Shown here: one piece after another, positions 16,801 to 22,878 of the stretch
Numbering within the stretch: the first letter of the stretch is position 1
Layout of the letters: the number at the start of each line of letters is the position of its first letter
Source of the DNA: an uncultured Collinsella sp.
GTDB lineage: Bacteria > Actinomycetota > Coriobacteriia > Coriobacteriales > Coriobacteriaceae
NCBI GenBank assembly: GCA_900756945.1
Contig: CAAELZ010000022.1
Span: 1 to 44,642 of the forward strand
Length of the DNA stretch: 44,642 nucleotides
Reading direction: 5' to 3'
The notes under the pieces: model-generated
The model's database searches: none
What the model saw: the letters and a program-made list of their open reading frames with translations, nothing else
What the model was told of the DNA's origin: nothing
Made by a program: the position numbers and the translations under genes

Positions 16801-17249
16801 TCGAGGCGAAAGAACTCGACCTTGCATCCAATACCGTCGTAACGGGCATTCGCATTGAATACGGTGCGGTAGCCGCCGACTTTACGACTCGAAGCGATAC
16901 GGATTCTTGGACCCGCGATGATCTCAAAGATGAGTACGACGACCTTGACGATGCCAAAGCAATCCTTGGCACAGATGCTCGGGGCGCAGTCGTGCACATG
17001 CAGGCAACGTCGGCTTACACACCCCAAACTGCACTCACCAACAGCGCACGCGTCGATCTTTGCCGCAACGGCGGCGGCGATAAACTTGAGTCACATGACG
17101 AGGACCGTGTCATTCAACGCTGTACCCTACCGCAGGACCTACCGGCAACAGGATCAGCTCCCATCGCCGCTTGCATCACCGCGCTCCTGACCTCGGGTGC
17201 CGCAGCCCTATGGTTCGCTCGCCTTAGGTCAATCCCAAAGAAGCGCTAG
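13818..17249 (+). CDS. Cell-wall adhesin with thioester and Cna-B domains
   Basis: A 1143-residue surface protein. A signal peptide (~1-36, ending GAAFA) is followed by a thioester domain: Cys70 in AYCMNQE and Gln128 in ATQLAVWML are the residues that form the internal Cys-Gln thioester used for covalent host binding in this family. About six SpaA/Cna-B domains follow (~205-830), each with the LxIxKxD start and a late Glu motif such as YYLVETTAPAGY, FTIYESKAPEGY or YEVVETQAPAGF, which fits self-formed Lys-Asn isopeptide bonds. A distinct ~270-residue region follows, then sorting signal LPATG (1108-1112), a hydrophobic segment and a basic tail. AAGGAG precedes the ATG. No sortase gene or other pilin lies beside it, so a housekeeping sortase must anchor it. 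Confidence 0.93.
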   Translation: MSNAPTHSVHSAIATGPLLLLLFLLFGCLAPGAAFAVDGYDQLGFRTISDDCGPFFIGKYEAQDASIAYCMNQERPGPTKPGGPWLNFDQGWVWLDDEFAAIVCHGYPTATSFGGYHLSPDRARAATQLAVWMLNGTTHVDGTYSYTTAQGKTKSGHFTADDEVVAAARWLHDSAKSGSIKAAPHRARRYLGTVSGGSRRQDMLYVLPAVSVSFQKQSANTVITSGNNTYQFTGATFDVFESASGARVGTIQMDSNGQAQAALLPNTAYYLVETTAPAGYIPLHDRIAFTTTDNGGYVTIDEQPGTITLRIVKLDAATNAGPQVGASLAGAEFVCVSQSTPGWTQTLRTDESGRATLTDVPLGTFTIYESKAPEGYLPSGDSWSYTVGADQLGDSGVVEIESRVSDIPIAFDLEISKFKDYGNSDQSGLEQPAGDVVFEVVSNSSQQVVGTLTTNIYGFASTKDQPEAWFGAGKRPAGVHGAIPYDRAGYTVREVPETVPEGFKRAGEWTVEANQISDGAELQYIVDNHALSTHLQIVKRDAQTGASVPLAGFTFQLLDSNHKPVSQTCWHPAHNVMDTFTTDATGTVTLPESLVPGTYYVRETSAKEPYLVGKEIEVNIPADMNLTPVAIASYYDHAATGNIRIVKTDVVDGSSLAGAIFEIRASGDIVRPDGSIAALDGETVATVTTDETGEARADDLPLGSGTARYEVVETQAPAGFLLDRTPHIVDLAYADQKTPVVEARLNVSDNYTKVDISKVDASGEQEVKGAQLTLYGPDKTEIDSWTSSDKPHRVEHLAPGTYSLREMMSPRTYDLAEEITFEIKDTGEVQSVAMKDAPIEIKGQVDKRQELVQPIGKGLLANGDGKNRAATQTNTDGLFSYTIDARNDSATWVDEFTITDDLECAEDDTARFVSIETPVAIGDLNGLCNVWYRTTPLDSTDVDEPANATLDDGHDNLWLESDEVKESLGEDCRLVDYDGWHLWKADVSTTESATLEAKELDLASNTVVTGIRIEYGAVAADFTTRSDTDSWTRDDLKDEYDDLDDAKAILGTDARGAVVHMQATSAYTPQTALTNSARVDLCRNGGGDKLESHDEDRVIQRCTLPQDLPATGSAPIAACITALLTSGAAALWFARLRSIPKKR

Positions 17250-17256
17250 CGCGATG

Positions 17257-17294
17257 AAAAAGCGGGGGAGCCAGTCCCCCGGCTCGCCCGCTTT
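17257..17294. terminator. Terminator between convergent genes
   Basis: AGCGGGGGAGCC and GGCTCGCCCGCT form a long stem with a run of A on its left and TTT on its right, so it could work on both strands. It lies between the adhesin stop and the end of the small membrane protein gene. Confidence 0.65.
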
Positions 17295-17315
17295 CAATCA
17301 TCTAAATCGCCGCAT

Positions 17316-17534
17316 CTACTCTGCAGACGAAGATCCACCATCAACGATTGCCTGCTCGGACTCAGGAATCCCATCGGCGCCCGTGCTCTGTTCTTGCTCC
17401 ACCTCTTCGCTGATTGCGGAGGCGGGGGTCGAGCCCTTCGCGCCCACGATGTAGGCAGCTCCAAACCCTAACGCAATGGCAATCAAGGTCAAAATCACGT
17501 AGACAGGCCAATGGCGCTTAATATACGAAAACAC
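17316..17534 (-). CDS. Small single-span membrane protein
   Basis: A 72-residue protein with a short basic N terminus, one membrane segment (~10-31) and an acidic, Ser/Glu-rich tail. GTG start with AAGGAG five bases upstream. It starts 21 bases after the stop of the M28-like gene, so both are likely one transcript. I do not recognise it. The topology suggests the acidic tail lies outside the cell if the basic end is inside. Confidence 0.7.
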   Translation of the reverse strand: MFSYIKRHWPVYVILTLIAIALGFGAAYIVGAKGSTPASAISEEVEQEQSTGADGIPESEQAIVDGGSSSAE

Positions 17535-17555
17535 GTTGACTCCTTAGAGCTCCGT

Positions 17556-20500
17556 CTACGAACGGCGGATAACCTCGGTCACGACCTCGGATACCGTGGC
17601 AATGTTCGTCGGGTTGACATTGTGGGGCAGGTCGTCCTCGGTATGAGCGCAAGCCAGGCGCGTGCCGTCCACGCCGGCGATGGTGAGGGCTCGGCGGCTC
17701 GCCTCGAGCGCGGCATAGGCATCGGTCTTGGCATAGGGCATCTCGAGCGCGCCACAATCGACATGGAACGACTTGCACACCTTGCTGACCAGGTTCATGA
17801 TGCGGCGATCGCCCTTGAGCAGCTGCTGTTCGCCCTCAACCGGCACCACCGAAAGCCTACCGGCGCCGACGGATTCAAGATTGATGAAGAATACGCCGCG
17901 GAGCTTATCACGATGCGAAGCCAAGAAGGCCTTCATACCGGCGCCATCACAGTCCGAGGCGCCCGTTGCCACAAACCAGATATCGTGACCGAGCAGCTCA
18001 TCATCGCCCATAGAGGCGACAGCCGAGAGCATATCTTCGGAAGAAGCGCCGTCGGAAGACGTAGCGCCGCCCTTCCAGCCATCGTTATCGTCCTCGAAAT
18101 TATCCCACGAACCGATGCCGCGACCGGACTTCTTGGCATCGTAATCGTCTTCGACGCCCAGCCAATCACTCATGCTGTCCTGTTCGTTTTTCTTTTTACG
18201 ACCGAACAGGCCGCCCAGGCCGCGCTTGCGAGACTTGGGTGCCGCCGGGGCGGGAGCCGAAATGGTCTCGATCGGCTGAGCGCCCGACGCAACGGGCATA
18301 GGAGGCGCAACGGGTGCCGATGTGGGTTCGGGACCCTGAGCGGTAGCAAAGGGGTCGTTGACCTGTGCGGAGGGGTCGGGAAGGTCGAACAGCGATGTGC
18401 GAGACGCAACGTTTGCCTGCTTCATCGACGGCAGCGACGGATCGGGGACCGAAGCCAGCGGAGACGAGGAAGGTGCAGGCGACGGAGCTGACGCCGGATC
18501 GGGAACATTCATCTGCGGACGCGGCGATGCTTGGGAGGAAATCTGGGCCATAAGGGAATCGACCGTTTCGTCCTGGGTGGGAGCAACATCGGCAACCGTG
18601 GCACCGGAACCACTCGGGGTCGGCATGGTGAAAATCTGCGTGGAGTAAGGCCTCGACTCATCCGTCTCGGGAGCCTCGGAAACCGCAGGCACTTCCTCCT
18701 GCTCGACCTCGGTCGAATCACCTTGATCGGCTGTCGCGTATTGCTCTTCGTCAGAGTTGGCCTCGACGGGCTCGTCCTCGGCGGCATCTTGGATTTCGGC
18801 AGCATCAATAGGCCCGTCATCGTCTGCCGCGTCGCCCTGCTCATCGGAAACAGGAAGGGACTCGGCAATCGCGGTGCCTTGCTTTTCAAACGTTATCGTG
18901 GAATCGAACTGCGCGGCATCAAACGACATGGTGCTATCGACGTGCTGCTGAGCCTCGAAAGACGTCGTCGCCTCAACAACATCCGCGGACGCCGGTTGCT
19001 GGGACTCAAAGGACGTCGTAGCTTCGGCAGCGTCGACGGGCACGGACTGCATAGCCTCGTTCTGCTCGAACTCTTGCGCCGCGCGCTCACGTGCCGCCTC
19101 GGCTGCCTGCTGCTGAGCGATAGCCTCCTGCTCGGCAGCCACGCGTGCGGCAGCGCGCTTCTCCTCGAAATCGTCGACAAATTTCCTGCCCTTTGCAAGC
19201 GCACCCTTAAAGAAGCTGGAAGCACTGGCGCCAATCGAAGAGAACGCGGATGCAATATCGACATGGGGCGTTGCCGCGGGAATCTCGGCCGAGAAATCAG
19301 TATCGCTCTCGTAAGACACGCGCCTCGGCTGTTCAACGTAATCGTCGTCAGACTCGTCCGCAACGTCTTGCGCCGGCGCAGCGGGGGCCAAAATGTCCAG
19401 TCCTGCCGCGGGATCGATCGCGGACACCGCCTCGGGCTCGGCAACGGGAGCGGCAACCGCGGCAGACTCATCATCCACGGCGACAACGGGCGCAGATGCA
19501 GTCACGACGGGGGCAGGCTCGGGCTCAAACGTCGGCTCCTCGCCTTCCTCGTAATCGAGCGTGCAGGACTCGGGAAGCATTCCGAGCGCACGGATGGCAT
19601 CCGAACCAAAGCGGATGTTGCCGGCGGCATTGCGATAGAGCCTGGGCTCGGGCTCGGCCGCGACAGGCTGCTCCGCCGGCTCGGCAGTGGGAACCTCGTC
19701 ATTGAACTCTTCGGCCTGGACAGCCTGATTCTGATCCTCGGACACGATGGCGCCAATCAGCGTCTCGTCGGCAGACGCACCCTCAAAGCCCTCGATCTGC
19801 TCGTCGAAAGCCTCGCCCTGTTCGAGCTCGGTCTGAGCGTCGGGAGCAATCGGCTGACCGAACTCGTCCTCGGCGTAGGTAGGCTCTTCATACTCGATGG
19901 TGTTGCCGTAGTCGTTTTGCTGTTGGGCCGCGGCATACTCCGCTGCTGCGCGCGCCATCTCCTCAGCACGACGCTTCTGCTCCCCAAAATAGGTATCGAA
20001 CGGAACATCGTCGGGAAACTCGTTTTCGCCCTGGAAGGGAGCAACGTTGTCCATAACGCCGAGCATAGCGGCGACAGAAGACTTGTTGCACACTGCGCCG
20101 GACGTATAGGGAAGCACAAAACGGTTAGAAATGATGTTTGCCGCGTTGGCGAGCGCAACGAGGGAAGCGAGGATCGCGACAATCCACAGCAGAACCTTGA
20201 GCGCGCCGGGGAGCGGCAGGATACGCAAGATGGCAACGGCAGCAGGGGCAACCGTGGCAACGGGCAACAGCTTGGCGATGAGCGCACGATACGAAGCATA
20301 GGGCTCGCGGGCGAGCAGCTCAGCACGGGGAGAGTCGTAGTGTGCGACAACGACCACCGGGCGGTTGCGCGGAGACGCGAGCGGGCCCGAGGCCTTGTGG
20401 TAGGCGATGACATTTTGGCTCACGCCCGTCTTGCCCAGGCGCGAAACCACGGGATGGCCCGTGCGCTCGAGCACGTAAAGAACGGCACCGACAATGGCCA

Positions 20501-20753
20501 GCAAGGTGCCGACCAAGCCGATGCCGCCGCCGATGCCCATCAGCAGGGCGCCGGCAAACGCAAGAATACCGGTAACGGCAAATGCCAACCTGCTGGGCGC
20601 CGGGGCATTGAACTCCTGAACCTCGGGATCAAAGCCGTGGTTGCGGAAGATCTGAGCGATATCCTCGGCAGCCAAGCGCTCTTCTTCGCTGCATGCCGGC
20701 GTGATGCCGGTGTTCTGCAGCAGGTGGTTAATATAGTTCTGGGTGTTCGCCAT
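17556..20753 (-). CDS. M28-like membrane peptidase with a giant disordered insertion
   Basis: A 1065-residue protein I place near the M28 zinc aminopeptidases. The N-terminal part has two hydrophobic regions (~56-96 and ~158-206) around VVVVAHYDSPRAE, where His138 and Asp140 match the M28 HxD motif. The usual Asp-bearing DNAS motif reads VCNKSS (~221-226). Then ~675 residues (~240-914) of Glu/Asp/Ala/Pro/Gln-rich sequence intervene, with a lysine-rich patch SRKRGLGGLFGRKKK near its end. The peptidase fold resumes at DIWFVATGASD, with FINLESVGAG (~960) and His1037 in HTEDD. The Glu-Glu pair expected in the resumed part is not seen, so activity is doubtful. GGAG five bases before the ATG at 20753 fixes the start. 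A longer in-frame extension has no such site. Confidence 0.78.
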   Translation of the reverse strand: MANTQNYINHLLQNTGITPACSEEERLAAEDIAQIFRNHGFDPEVQEFNAPAPSRLAFAVTGILAFAGALLMGIGGGIGLVGTLLAIVGAVLYVLERTGHPVVSRLGKTGVSQNVIAYHKASGPLASPRNRPVVVVAHYDSPRAELLAREPYASYRALIAKLLPVATVAPAAVAILRILPLPGALKVLLWIVAILASLVALANAANIISNRFVLPYTSGAVCNKSSVAAMLGVMDNVAPFQGENEFPDDVPFDTYFGEQKRRAEEMARAAAEYAAAQQQNDYGNTIEYEEPTYAEDEFGQPIAPDAQTELEQGEAFDEQIEGFEGASADETLIGAIVSEDQNQAVQAEEFNDEVPTAEPAEQPVAAEPEPRLYRNAAGNIRFGSDAIRALGMLPESCTLDYEEGEEPTFEPEPAPVVTASAPVVAVDDESAAVAAPVAEPEAVSAIDPAAGLDILAPAAPAQDVADESDDDYVEQPRRVSYESDTDFSAEIPAATPHVDIASAFSSIGASASSFFKGALAKGRKFVDDFEEKRAAARVAAEQEAIAQQQAAEAARERAAQEFEQNEAMQSVPVDAAEATTSFESQQPASADVVEATTSFEAQQHVDSTMSFDAAQFDSTITFEKQGTAIAESLPVSDEQGDAADDDGPIDAAEIQDAAEDEPVEANSDEEQYATADQGDSTEVEQEEVPAVSEAPETDESRPYSTQIFTMPTPSGSGATVADVAPTQDETVDSLMAQISSQASPRPQMNVPDPASAPSPAPSSSPLASVPDPSLPSMKQANVASRTSLFDLPDPSAQVNDPFATAQGPEPTSAPVAPPMPVASGAQPIETISAPAPAAPKSRKRGLGGLFGRKKKNEQDSMSDWLGVEDDYDAKKSGRGIGSWDNFEDDNDGWKGGATSSDGASSEDMLSAVASMGDDELLGHDIWFVATGASDCDGAGMKAFLASHRDKLRGVFFINLESVGAGRLSVVPVEGEQQLLKGDRRIMNLVSKVCKSFHVDCGALEMPYAKTDAYAALEASRRALTIAGVDGTRLACAHTEDDLPHNVNPTNIATVSEVVTEVIRRS

Positions 20754-20951
20754 GTGCGCTCCACATCCATAATCCGACAAATAGGCCCAATGCATGCACA
20801 TTAGAACCGTATATAGTCGAAAGTATACCCCGAGCGAGCGCAAACGACCGAATTCGGGCCATCTTAACGCCCCGAGCGGACAAGGATATAGCCTAATCTC
20901 CATATCGGACTAAAATCATGGCAGCAAACCACCTTCTCATGCGAGGACTCT
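20754..20951. promoter_or_regulatory. Divergent promoter region
   Basis: It separates the M28-like gene (minus) from the WYL pair (plus). GTATACT on the minus strand (about 20821-20827) and CTAAAAT on the plus strand (about 20909-20915) are plausible -10 elements. The -35 elements are not clear. Confidence 0.35.
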
Positions 20952-21974
20952 ATGACGGCAAGCGACGCGACCGCGACAATTAAAAAAGGGAATTCGGAGC
21001 CCAGTTTCGATAAAACGGCTCAGCGCATCCTCAATCTTTTCTTTGTGCTCAACAGCTCCCCCGAACCGCTGACGACCGAGCAGATCGTCTTGGATTCTGA
21101 CCTGGGATATGGCTCGGGCAATATCGACTCGGATAAGCGCAAGTTTCGGCGCGATCGTGACAAACTGCTCGAGCGTGGCATCTTAATCAAGGAGGTTCGC
21201 CCCGCCGGTGCGCAGGAGACCGAGGAAAGCTCGTGGACAATCGACCGCGAGCACACGTTTGCGGCAGGCGGCCTCATCACCGCAGACGACGCCGATATCC
21301 TGCTCAACGCTATCGACCAGACAATAGCGGCCGGCTCATCCACTTTTGCCGCGCCGCTTGCCGATATTCGTTCCAAGATTGCCTACCTCACCGGCAGGAC
21401 GACGGCGGACGAAGCACCGATCCGCCGCTCTCCCACCGTCGATGCGGTATGGAGCGCCTTTGCCGAGCGATGCGCACTGCGATTTTTATATCAGAACGGA
21501 CGCGGTGAGCAGAAAGAGCGTACCGTCTGCGTCTACGGCATGTTCGAGCGCGAGGGCGTTGCGTACTTCTGCGGCCTCGACAATGCCACCGACGACATCA
21601 GGACATTCCGCTGCGACCGTATCGTTCGCGCTTGGCGTCCTTCGAAGGCCTACGCCATCCCTGCAGACTTCAATCTCAACGACTACCTGTTCTTTGAATT
21701 CGATTTTGCCGACCGCCCGCCCGTTGCGGCTACGTTCTCGTTCGCCCCGCAGACGCAGATCGATATGATCAACGGCCTCACGCGCGGGCGAGGTGAGCTC
21801 GCACACACCGATTCGGGATGGACTTGGACCGTTGACGTGCGCGATCTTGAAGCCGCCGCCTCATTTTGCATGGCCCACGCCATGGACGGCATGAGGCCCA
21901 TGGCCCCCAAATCGCTCAAGCAGGCGTGGAACCACCTCATTGAAAGGACGGTGCACGAGCATGCCCGTGCGTAA
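20952..21974 (+). CDS. WYL-domain transcriptional regulator (first of pair)
   Basis: A 340-residue regulator. An N-terminal winged helix (~20-95; RILNLFFVLNSSPEPLTTEQIV, FRRDRDKLLERGILI) is followed by a WYL domain (~165-235), where the WYL triad is replaced by YFCGLDN before TFRCDRIVRAWR. A WCX-like C-terminal domain follows. WYL domains bind nucleic-acid ligands such as single-stranded DNA. GAGG lies before the ATG. Its end overlaps the next gene by 14 bases. The tandem arrangement recalls PafB-PafC, the actinobacterial DNA-damage activator, but no pafA or proteasome gene is nearby, so I give no symbol. Confidence 0.9.
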   Translation: MTASDATATIKKGNSEPSFDKTAQRILNLFFVLNSSPEPLTTEQIVLDSDLGYGSGNIDSDKRKFRRDRDKLLERGILIKEVRPAGAQETEESSWTIDREHTFAAGGLITADDADILLNAIDQTIAAGSSTFAAPLADIRSKIAYLTGRTTADEAPIRRSPTVDAVWSAFAERCALRFLYQNGRGEQKERTVCVYGMFEREGVAYFCGLDNATDDIRTFRCDRIVRAWRPSKAYAIPADFNLNDYLFFEFDFADRPPVAATFSFAPQTQIDMINGLTRGRGELAHTDSGWTWTVDVRDLEAAASFCMAHAMDGMRPMAPKSLKQAWNHLIERTVHEHARA

Positions 21975-22878
21975 ACTCACCAGCGAGCAGAGACTCTCGC
22001 GCGCCATCGACATCATGGAGGCCGTCTACGCCGCCGGCGAGAGCGGCATGACACGAACCGAGATTTGCAGTCGCTTTGACATCACGGGGGCGTCGCTCGA
22101 CGAGATTCTCGAGATCGTCTCGACGCTCGCGGACCGAGAATCGGGTGCGCGTATCATCTGCGAATGCCACGGCGAGCGCGTGGTCCTCACCGGTGACGCC
22201 GGGCGTGTACTACCGCTGCGCCTGAGTGCCGCCGAGGGCGCTGTGCTCAACCACGAACTTGAATCGTTGGGGATCGAGCCCCAGGCGGCGGCTCGAATTC
22301 GACATGCTCTTCTACCCGAAGAGCTCGGCTATAACCAGCACGTCTTTGACACCGTCAACCACGGGTCGCACTGGCAGCAGCTGAGCTGCGCCATTCAGGA
22401 CGGTGTTCGCTGTCGTATCTCGTATCGCTCGATGGACGATGCGCGGCCACGCGAGCGTCTGGTCGACCCCTTGCGCATTACAGCAAACGGCGACCAAACA
22501 TATCTGATTGCCTGGGACATCGCGGTCGATGAGCAGCGCACCTATCGCATGGATAAAATCGAGGGACTCGCCTTGACGGAAGACTCCGTCGTGCCTCACG
22601 CACCGGACGTTGCATCCCTCCACGATTCCCTTGCCCGGACGCAGCGTAGCGCAAAGCTCTTGATGCCATTCGATATGGCGGAGCATCTGGACTGGGCCGG
22701 CATCACCCTAATCGAACGCAGCGGGACAGACATGGCAACGGTAACCGTACATTACGGCTCCGAGCGTTGGCTGCTGAGCCAGATAATCGCAGCGGGCGGA
22801 GCCATCCGCATCTTGGATGACCCCGCCCTGTCAAAGCGTCTGTGCGATATGGCAAAAACCCTCGTCTGTCCGCTTTAG
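21961..22878 (+). CDS. WYL-domain transcriptional regulator (second of pair)
   Basis: A 305-residue paralogue of the preceding protein. The N-terminal helix-turn-helix (~6-60; RAIDIMEAVYAAGESGMTRTEI) is followed by a WYL domain with the more canonical YLIAWDIAVDEQRTYRMDKIEGL. The ATG at 21961 overlaps the end of the first WYL gene by 14 bases. An in-frame TTG at 21940 is a weaker choice. Co-translation in equal amounts fits a heterodimer. Its 3' end overlaps the convergent helicase gene by four bases. Confidence 0.9.
   Translation: MPVRKLTSEQRLSRAIDIMEAVYAAGESGMTRTEICSRFDITGASLDEILEIVSTLADRESGARIICECHGERVVLTGDAGRVLPLRLSAAEGAVLNHELESLGIEPQAAARIRHALLPEELGYNQHVFDTVNHGSHWQQLSCAIQDGVRCRISYRSMDDARPRERLVDPLRITANGDQTYLIAWDIAVDEQRTYRMDKIEGLALTEDSVVPHAPDVASLHDSLARTQRSAKLLMPFDMAEHLDWAGITLIERSGTDMATVTVHYGSERWLLSQIIAAGGAIRILDDPALSKRLCDMAKTLVCPL

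Noticed and set aside
18531..20804. 757-codon open frame on the plus strand
   Set aside because: It is antisense to the M28-like gene, Arg/Gly/Leu-rich without recognisable domains, and results from the high-GC codon pattern of the real gene.
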